From the NCBI RefSeq assembly GCF_023228785.1, contig NZ_JALOAN010000001.1, positions 1 to 64,000 on the forward strand: 64,000 nucleotides of DNA, written 5' to 3'. Below, piece by piece: positions 36,260-46,064 of the stretch (the stretch's first letter is position 1; every line of letters starts with the position of its first letter). The translations under genes were made by a program, and so were the position numbers. The stretch is from Sulfurimonas sp. (GTDB lineage: Bacteria; Campylobacterota; Campylobacteria; Campylobacterales; Sulfurimonadaceae). The notes under the pieces are model-generated. The model worked only from the letters and a program-made list of their open reading frames with translations. It did no database searches and was not told where the DNA came from.

Positions 36260-37657
36260 ATGAACTTATTTAGAGAGGAAAGTGATTCATTTGGTAACCT
36301 AAATGTACCTTCGAATATGTACTACGGGGCACAATCTGCCAGATCTCTTATCAATTTCCCAATAGGTATAGAAACCATGCCAAAGCCTCTCGTGCGAGCT
36401 TTAGCAATAGTAAAACAATCTTGTGCAGAGGTAAATATGAATTTTGGTCTCTTAGATGCTAAGATAGCAAAAGCAATTATTGAGGCATCTAGTGAAGTTA
36501 TGGAGGGCAAATTTGATGAGCATTTTCCCCTGTCTATATGGCAAACGGGTTCTGGCACACAAAGTAACATGAATGCAAATGAAGTAATATCCAATCGTGC
36601 CATAGAGATCCTTGGTGGTGTCATCGGCTCTAAAGATCCAGTTCATCCAAATGATCACTGTAATATGGGTCAATCTTCAAACGATGTATTTCCTACTGCT
36701 ATGCATATAGCAGCAGTTGAAGAGATTATACACAAGCTGCTACCCTCTTTAAAATATATGCATAAAGAGTTAGATAAAAAATCTAAGTCATTCGAGCATT
36801 TAGTGAAAATAGGTCGAACACATACTCAAGATGCCACACCTTTGACAGTAGGACAAGAATTTTCAGGTTACACTGCACAAGTTGCTAACTCCATCCGTAG
36901 AGTTGAAGCTATATTGCCAGCTCTCTTTCAACTAGCGCAAGGCGGAACTGCTGTTGGTACTGGAATGAATTCTATAAAAGGCTTCGATGAGGCATTTGCC
37001 GCACAAGTCGCTAAAACTATTAAGATTCCTTTTGTTACGGCAGAAAATAAGTTTGAAGCACTTGCTGCTCATGATGCCCTAGTTGAAGCAAGCGGAGCAT
37101 TAAATACTGTAGCTGTAAGTATGATGAAAATCGCTAATGATATTCGGTTTTTGGCATCTGGACCTAGATGCGGTATTGGTGAGATAAGTCTGGCTGAGAA
37201 TGAACCCGGATCTTCTATCATGCCTGGAAAAGTAAATCCTACTCAAAGTGAGGCTCTTACAATGATAGCAGCACAAGTAATGGGAAATCACACAACTATC
37301 TCTATAGCAGGCTCAAACGGACATTTTGAGTTAAATGTATTTAAACCAGTAATGATCTACAATCTTTTACAATCCATTCGCTTACTTAGTGATGGATGTC
37401 AAAGCTTTACTAAAAGATGCATAGAAGGAATAACGGCTAATGAAGAGCGAATAGCAAAACTAAGGGATGAATCACTTATGCTTGTGACGGCACTAAATCC
37501 TCACATAGGTTATGATAATGCTACAAAAATAGCTAAAAAGGCTCATAAAGATGGTTCAACTCTACTTGAAGCTGCCCTAGCGTTAAAACTCGTAACAGAA
37601 AAAGAGTTTAAAGAGTGGGTAGTTCCAGAGAATATGATAAGCCCTAAAGAGTTATAA
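36260..37657 (+). CDS. fumC: Class II fumarate hydratase
   Basis: A 465-residue iron-free fumarase. The superfamily signature GSSIMPGKVNPTQSE is near residue 320; SGTQSNMNANEV, KIGRTHTQDATPLT and GQSSNDVFPT contribute substrate-binding residues. I choose ATG 36260 because GGAG lies 6 bases upstream; the frame also has an ATG at 36248 that would itself contain this ribosome site. It duplicates the function of the class I alpha/beta fumarase at 18.7-20.1 kb but is oxygen-stable. Confidence 0.96.
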   Translation: MNLFREESDSFGNLNVPSNMYYGAQSARSLINFPIGIETMPKPLVRALAIVKQSCAEVNMNFGLLDAKIAKAIIEASSEVMEGKFDEHFPLSIWQTGSGTQSNMNANEVISNRAIEILGGVIGSKDPVHPNDHCNMGQSSNDVFPTAMHIAAVEEIIHKLLPSLKYMHKELDKKSKSFEHLVKIGRTHTQDATPLTVGQEFSGYTAQVANSIRRVEAILPALFQLAQGGTAVGTGMNSIKGFDEAFAAQVAKTIKIPFVTAENKFEALAAHDALVEASGALNTVAVSMMKIANDIRFLASGPRCGIGEISLAENEPGSSIMPGKVNPTQSEALTMIAAQVMGNHTTISIAGSNGHFELNVFKPVMIYNLLQSIRLLSDGCQSFTKRCIEGITANEERIAKLRDESLMLVTALNPHIGYDNATKIAKKAHKDGSTLLEAALALKLVTEKEFKEWVVPENMISPKEL

Positions 37658-37714
37658 GTTTCTTTAACTGGGATTTTATAAGCTCTCTATAGTTTATAAA
37701 AACTAAATATATGC

Positions 37715-39892
37715 TTATAGTATTTCACGAACTCCTTTAGTATTTGGCGAAGATAATACACCCTCTCCTTCTAGTTGTTCTACTATTCTAGCGGATCGGT
37801 TGTAACCGACTTGGAGCCGTCTTTGTAGATAAGAGATAGAAGTTTTTCTATCTGTCATAACTACACTTTTTGCATCTTCGTAGAGTGGATCTAGCTCCTC
37901 GTATGTTTCACCTCTTGAACCAGCTTCTGAATCATCATCTTCTACTAAAAAGCTTTTATCGTAGTTAGCCTCTCTTTGTGACTTTATAAAGTCTACAATT
38001 TTTTCTATCTCACCCTCAGAAGTCCATGGAGCATGAAGCCTTACAAGTCCTGTGGATCCTGGAGGAGTAAAAAGCATATCCCCTCGACCTAAAAGTGATT
38101 CTGCTCCCATTTGATCTAGGATGATCTTACTATCTACTTTTTGTCCAACTCTATAAGATATACGAGATGGTAAATTCGCTTTTATCAGCCCAGTAACTAC
38201 ATCAACAGATGGTCTTTGAGTTGCAACTATTAAGTGAATACCTGAAGCTCTTGCCATTTGTGCAAGTCTTGCTATTGAGTGTTCAACATCTTTTCCGCTT
38301 GTCATCATAAGATCTGCTAACTCGTCTATAATAACTACTATGTAAGGTAAATGTTCTCCACCTACTTTTTTAACTTTGTCATTATAGTTTTCAATATTTT
38401 TAGTTCTTGTCTCGCTCATAAGTTCATAACGGCGCTCCATCTCTGAGACCATGTTATTTAGTGCTACTATGGCTTGTTTAGCTTTTGTAATAACTGGTGT
38501 TAAGAGGTGTGGGATGCCATTGTATATGGAAAATTCTAGCATTTTTGGATCTATCATTAAAAGTCTTAGCTGGTCTGGAGAGTTTTTATATAAAAGAGAG
38601 AGTATCATAGCATTTATACCAACACTCTTACCACTTCCTGTAGTTCCAGCAATAAGAAGATGCGGTAGTTTTTTAAGATCTGTAATAAAAGGTTTCCCTA
38701 CTATATCTTTACCCAAAGCTATAGTTAGTGGAGATGCCGATTCTTTAAATAATTTAGAATCAAGTAATTCTCTAATATATATAGTCTCAACTGTTTCATT
38801 TGGTATCTCGATCCCAACTACATCTTTACCAGGAATTGGTGCTTGAATACGGATAGTCTCCGCTGAGAGTGCCATAGCAAGATCATCTTGAAGGTTTAAG
38901 ATCTTGCTTACTTTTACATTTGCCGCTGGTTTAAATTCAAAGGTAGAGACAACAGGACCAGCATAAGTTCTTACAACATCACCATCTATTTTAAAATGTG
39001 CAAGTTTTTCTATAAGATATCTTATTTTATCATCAATCTCGTTCTCATCTATACAATGAGTCTTCGTTTCTACTTTTTTTAAAAATTCTACAGATGGAAG
39101 AATGAAATTTTTAGGCTTTTCAACCTCACCTCTCTCCATCGCTTCTAAAAGTTTTTTATTCTCTTCTAATTCATCTACAACTAAAGCATTTTTCTTCTCT
39201 TTTATTTTTGCGGCTACTTCAAGTATATTTTGTGGGGTATTCTCAAGTTCTTTTTCTTTTATCTCTTTTTGGACTTCTTCTAAAGCTATATCTTCTTTTT
39301 GAGCCTCTTCTATTATATTTTCTTTTACTTCATCAGTTTTTTTATCAAAATTGCTTCTTGTGTAACTTGGTTCATCATATATACTATAGTCACTCTCACT
39401 AATGCTCTCTTTTGTATCTTTAATAACTACTTTTTTCTCTCTTTTAAACATCTTAGAAATGCTTGATGCAATCTCATATATGCTTTTGTCTAAAAACATA
39501 AGGGCAGATACACAAGTGATGATAAACCAAAAAACCCAAAGCCCAAAAAGTCCGATAAAAGGTGCTAAAAAGTCAACAAACTCACCACCTGCAATACCTC
39601 TTAACTCGTCTAATACAAGTATTGCTTGCGCTAAGAGGAGTGAAGAAAACATTAAAAATGAAGCTAGAACTAATTCTATTTTTCTAAGACTATACGCTGT
39701 ATCTCTATAAAAATAATAAAGTGGAAAAAGTAGTGCTAAGATATAGATAAAAGAAACATATCCGAAATATTTTTGATTGTAAGATGCAAAGATAGAGCCG
39801 TAACTACCAATTAGCCCACTATCTCCAAAGATAGTTGCAAAACCTAGGTAGATTAAAATTCCAAATGTTATGATAAATAGAGTCTCTTTCAA
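37715..39892 (-). CDS. ftsK: DNA translocase FtsK
   Basis: A 725-residue septal DNA pump. Four membrane segments occupy about residues 5-150, then an acidic Lys/Glu-rich linker of about 130 residues. The motor domain has LIAGTTGSGKSVGINAM (Walker A, near residue 410), VVIIDELADLMM (Walker B) and HLIVATQRPSVDVVTGLIK. The C-terminal winged-helix gamma domain, which reads KOPS-like sites, is ISYLQRRLQVGYNRSARIVEQLE. It lies next to flgL as in C. jejuni (Cj0886c/Cj0887c from memory). Confidence 0.96.
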   Translation of the reverse strand: MKETLFIITFGILIYLGFATIFGDSGLIGSYGSIFASYNQKYFGYVSFIYILALLFPLYYFYRDTAYSLRKIELVLASFLMFSSLLLAQAILVLDELRGIAGGEFVDFLAPFIGLFGLWVFWFIITCVSALMFLDKSIYEIASSISKMFKREKKVVIKDTKESISESDYSIYDEPSYTRSNFDKKTDEVKENIIEEAQKEDIALEEVQKEIKEKELENTPQNILEVAAKIKEKKNALVVDELEENKKLLEAMERGEVEKPKNFILPSVEFLKKVETKTHCIDENEIDDKIRYLIEKLAHFKIDGDVVRTYAGPVVSTFEFKPAANVKVSKILNLQDDLAMALSAETIRIQAPIPGKDVVGIEIPNETVETIYIRELLDSKLFKESASPLTIALGKDIVGKPFITDLKKLPHLLIAGTTGSGKSVGINAMILSLLYKNSPDQLRLLMIDPKMLEFSIYNGIPHLLTPVITKAKQAIVALNNMVSEMERRYELMSETRTKNIENYNDKVKKVGGEHLPYIVVIIDELADLMMTSGKDVEHSIARLAQMARASGIHLIVATQRPSVDVVTGLIKANLPSRISYRVGQKVDSKIILDQMGAESLLGRGDMLFTPPGSTGLVRLHAPWTSEGEIEKIVDFIKSQREANYDKSFLVEDDDSEAGSRGETYEELDPLYEDAKSVVMTDRKTSISYLQRRLQVGYNRSARIVEQLEGEGVLSSPNTKGVREIL

Positions 39893-40004
39893 AACGAGTT
39901 GCCTTTAAAATGTGGATGATTATTTATAGATGAAGTATAGCCAAAATTGTTCCACTAGAGAACTTTTTTGGCAATATGCAATAAAAGTGCACACTATTAA
40001 AATA

Positions 40005-42179
40005 TTATAAGTAGTTTACAAGACTTAACTTTGAAACTTTTGCTATAGTAGAAAACATTGCTTCTTGGTTTAAAGTAAGCTGTTTTAAGATTAAAGCAGT
40101 TTCTACTTGGTCTGTATCTATAACGGATGAGCGAAGAGTCATTGTGCTTATTTCTAAGAGTTCTATTCTCTCTTTAGAAAGAGTTAAAGCATTTGATTGT
40201 GAACCTACCATTGAGTGAGATCTTGTTACATGCTCTTGAAGTTCATCCATCTTAGCTATGGCATTTTCTATACCTACATTTCTAATAGTTCCACTTGAAG
40301 AATCAGGATAATTTTTATGATCTTCAACTGCCGTAATCATCTCATTTATCTCTTTAAAAAAGTCTGTTTTTGGATCAGTAATAGTCAATGCATTATTTGA
40401 GTTAAACGATAAAACAGAAGCATCTGCCGTAAAATCATCACTATTTGAATCATATATAGAAAGAGTTGCATTTGTATGTGCACTCCCTATCTCTTCAAAC
40501 TTTATCTTTCCATCAAAAGTTAAAAAGGTATTTCCATTGAAATTAGAAGCTTTAATCGCATAGTCATATTCTTCTGCATCTGTAAAAGGGGTTGTGTCAG
40601 GATGCGTGTGCGTCCCTGCTGGATCTGGTAGATTATCTGTAACTACCATATTCACAACATCCATAAGCTGTTGATAAGTCATTTTATCTGCATCAACTGC
40701 TGCTCTAGGAATACTCATGTCAAATATATCATATGTTCCGGCACTAGCTAATGGAGTAGTTACAGTAAATGTAGAGCCTGCACTTAATAGGTTTATCTCA
40801 ACATCAAAATTATTTCCAGCTGTATTGATTCCATTAAGAGTAAAGTTAGTTACATCTAGTGTATCAGCTGTCCCTTGAGAAAGATCTGCTACATCTGAGA
40901 TCTTAGTAGATGGAGTTGCAAAAGCATTTTGTACTAGCTTTGTAGGAGGTGTAGTAGAAGTATTATAATCTTTTACTATCTGGGGTATGCTTGATGTCAG
41001 ACTTGAACCTTTTTTCTCAAAAGTAGTTCTATCATAGACTAAGCCTTCTATATTTGTAGCAGCTCCAGCAGCAGAAGTGTATCCAGACTTAACAAACTCT
41101 TTCACATGAAGACCTGGTGTTCCACCTGCTTCAAGAGTTCGCATAATTTCTCCAAAATCTTTTTCTCCACTATCTAACAGATCTATATCAGCAACATCCG
41201 CTTCATCTAATCCAGTAGTATCAAAATCAACCGCACCAACCATGTGAAAATCAAGTTTACTAGAACCTTTTATTTTATCTTCTACAACTATTTGACCATT
41301 TTCATTTAAACTAACATTGACTAGTTTTAAATTGGATGTATTCCCATACTCTTCGCCTATTTGTTTTAGTAGTTCATCTATAGTATCAGCGTCTTTCATT
41401 GAGATTTTTGTTTTGATTGCTTCACCAGAACTTGTAACACCTCGGATATAAAAGTGATGTTTTTGAGCAGGATCAATAAGATCATCAGTATCTCCCATCA
41501 TATCGCGAATAGTGTCACTGCTTTTTAGAGGTGTTGGAAGTGTTTCGTTGTCGATTCCACTAGCAAAATCATATTTTTGGCTTAGATCTGATTGTATAAC
41601 ATTGGTAGTAATCGTTCTTTTTGTTAAAATTTCCTCTCCTAAAAAGAGATCAGAACCAGAGAGGTTGTACCTTTGTTGTGCATTTGAACCTAAAAAAGCA
41701 TTTAGTGAACCACTATTGCCATTGTAAGTTCCATCATCAGAGATAGGCTTGATATCTACTGCTGTTCCTGAGAAGAGATATTGACCATTAATAGATGTGT
41801 TTGAGATATTCTTGAGATGTTCTTCTATAACTCTGAGTTCTTTTGCTATAGCATCTAAAGAGGTGTCACTTTGAGAGTCATTTGCAGCTTGTAGTAAAAG
41901 TGTTCTCATTTTAGTCATACTAGTGCCAAACTCATTCAAAACAACATCTGTTTGGTTCGCTATTTTATATCCACTTTCTGTGCTTTTTTTAACCTGTCCG
42001 ATAGTAGAGAGTTCATTATCTAGTCTCATTGTTTCAGCAAATGTTCTAACATCATCTTTTGCATATTGGATCTTCAGTCCTGATGCTATCTGCTTATTTA
42101 CATCAAAAAGCTTTTTACTAAGCTTAGAATTGTTTGCTCCGTAGAGACTTTCATAGTACATACTAGATGTAACCCGCAT
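40005..42179 (-). CDS. flgL: Flagellar hook-associated protein FlgL (large form)
   Basis: A 724-residue hook-filament junction protein. The N-terminal 150 residues (MRVTSSMYYESLYGANNSKL, IASGLKIQYAKDD, MRTLLLQAANDSQS) and the C-terminal 100 residues (KERIELLEISTMTLRSSVID, DQVETALILKQL) are flagellin-like D0/D1 coiled-coil ends. Between them lies an insert of about 450 residues rich in Thr, Asp and Ser, surface-exposed in the filament. E. coli FlgL is about 317 residues; the large size is usual for Campylobacter relatives. A good GGAGGT precedes ATG 42179. Confidence 0.9.
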   Translation of the reverse strand: MRVTSSMYYESLYGANNSKLSKKLFDVNKQIASGLKIQYAKDDVRTFAETMRLDNELSTIGQVKKSTESGYKIANQTDVVLNEFGTSMTKMRTLLLQAANDSQSDTSLDAIAKELRVIEEHLKNISNTSINGQYLFSGTAVDIKPISDDGTYNGNSGSLNAFLGSNAQQRYNLSGSDLFLGEEILTKRTITTNVIQSDLSQKYDFASGIDNETLPTPLKSSDTIRDMMGDTDDLIDPAQKHHFYIRGVTSSGEAIKTKISMKDADTIDELLKQIGEEYGNTSNLKLVNVSLNENGQIVVEDKIKGSSKLDFHMVGAVDFDTTGLDEADVADIDLLDSGEKDFGEIMRTLEAGGTPGLHVKEFVKSGYTSAAGAATNIEGLVYDRTTFEKKGSSLTSSIPQIVKDYNTSTTPPTKLVQNAFATPSTKISDVADLSQGTADTLDVTNFTLNGINTAGNNFDVEINLLSAGSTFTVTTPLASAGTYDIFDMSIPRAAVDADKMTYQQLMDVVNMVVTDNLPDPAGTHTHPDTTPFTDAEEYDYAIKASNFNGNTFLTFDGKIKFEEIGSAHTNATLSIYDSNSDDFTADASVLSFNSNNALTITDPKTDFFKEINEMITAVEDHKNYPDSSSGTIRNVGIENAIAKMDELQEHVTRSHSMVGSQSNALTLSKERIELLEISTMTLRSSVIDTDQVETALILKQLTLNQEAMFSTIAKVSKLSLVNYL

Positions 42180-42319
42180 AACGCACCTCCGTTTGCTGCT
42201 ATTCTTAATTAAAATCTTTTATAACCCTACATAAGCAATAAAAGTTCCATAGACTATAATCGGCTAAATGTTATTTACTTTTAAGGATTATGTCACTATC
42301 ATTCACTCTCATTTTATAT

Positions 42320-42403
42320 GCCAGAGTGGTGGAACGGTATACACGGCGGATTCAAAATCCGCTGCCTCACGGCTTAGGGGTTCAAATCCCCTCTCTGGTA
42401 CCA
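42320..42403 (+). tRNA. tRNA-Leu (anticodon CAA)
   Basis: Acceptor stem GCCAGAG pairs with CTCTGGT, the anticodon stem GCGGA/TCCGC encloses TTCAAAA (anticodon CAA), a class II long variable arm TGCCTCACGGCT is present, and GGTTCAAATCC forms the T arm. CCA is encoded at 42401-42403. Confidence 0.96.
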
Positions 42404-42437
42404 TATAGAATTAAAATTTTAGTTGTCATTTTAGTAA

Positions 42438-42944
42438 TCATCTTGCATAAGCCCTATTTTTAGGCTCATTTTCATCATAATTTAATATTGTTAATATACT
42501 TTTTTTATTCATTTTTCTTGCAAAATCTATAGAAGAAAAACCTTTAGCATCTACTGCCTCTTGGTTTGCCCCATGCTTTATGAGTAACTTTACAATCTCA
42601 ATGCGACCGTAAGATACTGCTGCCATTAGCGGGGTAAATCTGCTTCGTCTATTTGTAGCATTTACATCCATACCTTTTTCTATCATAAATTTAACCATGT
42701 CTATATTATTATAAGTTATTGACATATCAAAAACACTAACACCCTCATCATCAAAATCATATATATCAGCCCCGCTCTCAACAAGCAGTAAGAGCAAATC
42801 CATATCACATCTAGATCTAATGGCGTAGGCTAGAACTGATTCTCCTGTATCATTTGAATCATTTACATCGCCACCACTTTCTATATACTTTTTAACACCT
42901 ATTAAATCATTATTTTTAAAAATCTCTATCCAGTTATGCACCAT
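42438..42944 (-). CDS. Ankyrin-repeat protein
   Basis: A 168-residue protein made of about four ankyrin repeats: GVKKYIESGGDVNDSNDTGES, LLLLVESGADIYDFDDEGVS, MVKFMIEKGMDVNATNRRSR and IVKLLIKHGANQEAVDAKGFS, each with the GAD/GAN turn. No signal peptide, so cytoplasmic; it probably binds an unknown protein partner. It stands alone between tRNA-Leu and the divergent dapD gene. Confidence 0.88.
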   Translation of the reverse strand: MVHNWIEIFKNNDLIGVKKYIESGGDVNDSNDTGESVLAYAIRSRCDMDLLLLLVESGADIYDFDDEGVSVFDMSITYNNIDMVKFMIEKGMDVNATNRRSRFTPLMAAVSYGRIEIVKLLIKHGANQEAVDAKGFSSIDFARKMNKKSILTILNYDENEPKNRAYAR

Positions 42945-43056
42945 ATTCTCTTTTATTTTTTAAAACTTATTATAACCAAGAAAATATGATATATAAATTT
43001 TGTCAATAGTTTTTTTCAGTATAATCCTCTCAACAAAAAAAATAAAGAGAGAAATC

Positions 43057-44256
43057 ATGGAAATAGTGCAAACTGCAGATGCTTTTAAGGTGCTCATACA
43101 AAACATAAAAGAAATTACTCCAAACTATAAAGATCCTATAGCTTTTGGTATAACAAGGGTTGATTTAGGTCAGATAAATATACAAAAAACACTTCAAGCT
43201 ACATATCCTGTAGTAAACTGGAATGAAAACTTTGGTAGTGCAGCTATTTTTATAAAAGCACTAAGTGAGCAAGCAATAGAAGTTGATTTTAATGAGAGTG
43301 AAGTTGTATGTGATATAAATACATCTTTTTTAAAGAGTTGCTTAAATGCCTTTAGTCCATACTCTGATGAAGCTTATGGTGATGCACATAAAAATATTCA
43401 AGTAGTCTCAGCACTTTATAACCAAATCATGAATAGTGGCTCTTTAGAGGGTGAATTTAAAATAACCTTTATCTTTGCAGATGAACCTTTAAAAAGTGTT
43501 GAAGCAACATATCTAAAATTATATGCAATAAGTCAAGCAAAAGTAGAGTTAAGAAGTATAAATCTAGATGGTGCTTTTGCTGCATTACCAAATGTAGCAT
43601 GGTCAAATGGACAACCAATAGAGCTTGATTACTTAAGAGAGTTTGAGATAGAGTTAAAACTTGCGAATGAGTATCCTCACTTAGATTTTGTAGATAAATT
43701 TCCGCGATTCTTGCAACATATCATCCCACAAGACAATACTAGAATACTTGATACATCAAAAGTAAGATTTGGTGCGCAGCTTTCTGCTGGGACTACTGTA
43801 ATGGCTGGTGCTTCTTATGTAAACTTCAACTCTGGGACAACTGGCTCTGTTATGGTTGAGGGAAGAATTTCAAGTTCTGTTATAGTTGGAGAAGGTTCTG
43901 ATATCGGAGGTGGAGCATCAATACTAGGAGTATTAAGTGGAACAGATGGTAATCCAATTACAATTGGCAAAAACACACTTTTAGGTGCAAATTCTACTTG
44001 TGGTATCCCACTAGGTGATGGATGTATCATAGATGCAGGTTTAGCAATATTAGAGGGAACTAAAGTTGGTATATATCCAAAAGAGTTAGTTCACATTCAA
44101 GAAGTAAACAAGGGCTTAACAATACAAGGTGAAATTTTTAAAGCCATACATTTAGCAGGATTAAAAGGTCTTCATTTTAGACAAAACTCTTTAACTGGGG
44201 AGATTACTGTTTCTCGCTCAACTAGAGAGATAAAACTAAATTCTGATCTTCACTAA
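43057..44256 (+). CDS. dapD: Tetrahydrodipicolinate N-succinyltransferase
   Basis: A 399-residue enzyme of lysine and meso-diaminopimelate synthesis that succinylates tetrahydrodipicolinate. The C-terminal half is a left-handed beta helix of hexapeptide repeats (GAQLSAGTTVMAGASYVNF, EGRISSSVIVGEGSDIGGGASILG, IGKNTLLGANSTCGIPLGDG). The N-terminal domain is the longer type found in Campylobacterota. I choose ATG 43057 (MEIVQTADAF) with AGAGAG upstream; the frame extends to 43000 without a good start there. A hairpin lies just after the stop. Confidence 0.93.
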   Translation: MEIVQTADAFKVLIQNIKEITPNYKDPIAFGITRVDLGQINIQKTLQATYPVVNWNENFGSAAIFIKALSEQAIEVDFNESEVVCDINTSFLKSCLNAFSPYSDEAYGDAHKNIQVVSALYNQIMNSGSLEGEFKITFIFADEPLKSVEATYLKLYAISQAKVELRSINLDGAFAALPNVAWSNGQPIELDYLREFEIELKLANEYPHLDFVDKFPRFLQHIIPQDNTRILDTSKVRFGAQLSAGTTVMAGASYVNFNSGTTGSVMVEGRISSSVIVGEGSDIGGGASILGVLSGTDGNPITIGKNTLLGANSTCGIPLGDGCIIDAGLAILEGTKVGIYPKELVHIQEVNKGLTIQGEIFKAIHLAGLKGLHFRQNSLTGEITVSRSTREIKLNSDLH

Positions 44257-44265
44257 AGCATTAAA

Positions 44266-44292
44266 CACATCTAAAGTTCTCTTTTAGATGTG
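44266..44292 (+). terminator. Hairpin downstream of dapD
   Basis: CACATCTAAA (44266-44275) and TTTAGATGTG (44283-44292) form a perfect 10-base stem with a 7-base loop, 10 bases after the dapD stop. No immediate T-run follows, so termination is likely but not certain. Confidence 0.6.
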
Positions 44293-44393
44293 CCAATTAT
44301 CTACTTTTTTCTCATAAACTAACTTTTAGAAAATTAAGACTATAATCAAAATGTAGCTAAATAGTCTTTAACAAAATAAAAAAAGGAGCTTCC

Positions 44394-44699
44394 ATGAACA
44401 TTTCAAACAATATCTCATCAATAGGCGCTCATCAAAGTATGATGAATACAAACGCAAACAATGTTGCAAATGTAAATACGGATCGCTTTGTTCCATCAGA
44501 TATAAGAATGTCAAGTAACAATGGCTCAGTTACGGCTAACACAAGAATGGCTGATGATACTGGTTCAATGAAGAGTCAAACAGATTTAGCTAAAGAGATT
44601 CCAGATCAGATGATAGTCCAAGGTGCAACTGCGGCAAATGTAACTTCTATAAAAACTCAAGATGAGATGCTAGGTTCACTCTTAGATATAAAAGCTTAA
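44394..44699 (+). CDS. Miniature flagellar rod-type protein
   Basis: A 101-residue protein that keeps only the two conserved ends of axial rod/hook proteins. The N-terminus has the rod signature as TNANNVANVNTDRFVPSD (consensus ANNIANANT). The C-terminus, GATAANVTSIKTQDEMLGSLLDI, matches the terminal helix of FlgC/FlgG-like proteins. The roughly 40 residues between are Ser/Asn/Thr-rich and too short for a D1 domain. It may be a lineage-specific rod or export-related flagellar part. Strong AAAGGAG before ATG 44394; single gene. Confidence 0.75.
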   Translation: MNISNNISSIGAHQSMMNTNANNVANVNTDRFVPSDIRMSSNNGSVTANTRMADDTGSMKSQTDLAKEIPDQMIVQGATAANVTSIKTQDEMLGSLLDIKA

Positions 44700-44711
44700 A
44701 TGTTTTTATCT

Positions 44712-46064
44712 CTAGCGTGTTAAAGTATTCATACTCTTTAAATTCTTCAATATACTAGATTCTCTGTCATAATTTGGTAAATCATTTCCAAGTTCAAGTG
44801 TGCTAAAAATAGTCTTTCCTATAACAGCTCTACCCATAACTCCATCTTCTATAGTTTTTACACCCCAAGTATTATGAAAAATAATTATCTCTTCATCCAA
44901 AAGTCCTACATAAAGAACTATATGACCCTTAACATATAGAAGTGTCTCAAATGGTACAGCTTTATCTTTTATGATAGAGATTTTTTCATCATCACTCAAG
45001 TTTTCTAAACTTATAACCTCGCCTATTTTAGCTTGCTCAGTTGAGTTTCTAGGAAGCCAGATCCCAAAAGGAGCGTACATATCTCTTAGCATAGATGAGC
45101 AATCTCTTTGTCCATACATACCACCCCAACCATAATTATCTTCAAAGACTTCATTCATTACACTACTTAGAGAATCTCTATCTAGATTTAATACTTCTTT
45201 TTTTGCAATACTCTTTGAGATCTTTACTCTCTCAAATAGTGGTTTTGAGTTTTTGTATGAGGAGATAGCTAGTGCTGTAAAACTATCCTCATCTTCAGAA
45301 ATAAGAGCCAAAAGAGTTCCTAGTTTTGAAGAAAAAAGAAAATTTCCTTTTGAAGTATATATAGCTTGCTTATCTTTTATGAAAAATATCTGCTGTGCAT
45401 TTTGCCATGCTTCTGCATGCTCTTTGTCTAAAAATACAACTTCACTAGATCTTATCCATCCTGAGGCAAAACTACTAAAAGCATAAAGCCACTCTCTATC
45501 TTTTGAGTAGTGAGATACAAAAAGAGGTTTGTTAGCACCAAGAGTTGAGTTTTGCAAATAATCAAATGGAAAACCCTCTCCAGCTATATTTGGATCTTTA
45601 AGGAGTGGTTTTGAAGTAGGAAAAACTCTTAGATCTACATGCCTTAGAGTTATTGCTCTAGTATTTAGAGTAGCATATGCATCAAAGTTTGCATTTTCTT
45701 TCATCTCATCAAAAAATCCTTGGCTTTGTGGATGAAAGTTTTCTGCATAACTATTTTTTGCATCATAAGCTCTAAATCCCCACATAGCATCTTCAATAGT
45801 TACTCTAGGTTTTTCATAATTCCACACACTGAAATAGTACTTTTCATATTGAGATTGAACACTCTCTTTTTCTCTGTATTCTGATGCATTTTGAGTAAAA
45901 AACTTCACATCTTGAGGTATCTTTGACACTTCATATATTTCTATACTTTTTTTACTCTCTTTCTCAAGTTCTACAACTACATTCTCTTTTGTTGCACAAG
46001 AGATGAAAAATAGACTAACTATAACTAATACAATATATTTCAAACTTTTTATCCTAATCAACAT
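44712..46064 (-). CDS. NlpC/P60-type cell-wall hydrolase lipoprotein with SH3 domains
   Basis: About 450 residues. A signal peptide ends in the lipobox FISC, so it is a lipoprotein. The middle (about 130-310) has bacterial-SH3-like segments (ALNTRAITLRHVDLRVFPTS-type, WLYAFSSFASGWI) and the C-terminal domain is NlpC/P60-like, with the catalytic Cys in YGQRDCSSML, His in VKGHIVLYVG and HNTWG. It probably cuts peptide stems in peptidoglycan. The start is uncertain: ATG 46064 is chosen; the frame runs to TTG 46082, and TTG about 46043 has AGGA upstream. It overlaps the end of the S24 repressor gene. Confidence 0.82.
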   Translation of the reverse strand: MLIRIKSLKYIVLVIVSLFFISCATKENVVVELEKESKKSIEIYEVSKIPQDVKFFTQNASEYREKESVQSQYEKYYFSVWNYEKPRVTIEDAMWGFRAYDAKNSYAENFHPQSQGFFDEMKENANFDAYATLNTRAITLRHVDLRVFPTSKPLLKDPNIAGEGFPFDYLQNSTLGANKPLFVSHYSKDREWLYAFSSFASGWIRSSEVVFLDKEHAEAWQNAQQIFFIKDKQAIYTSKGNFLFSSKLGTLLALISEDEDSFTALAISSYKNSKPLFERVKISKSIAKKEVLNLDRDSLSSVMNEVFEDNYGWGGMYGQRDCSSMLRDMYAPFGIWLPRNSTEQAKIGEVISLENLSDDEKISIIKDKAVPFETLLYVKGHIVLYVGLLDEEIIIFHNTWGVKTIEDGVMGRAVIGKTIFSTLELGNDLPNYDRESSILKNLKSMNTLTR

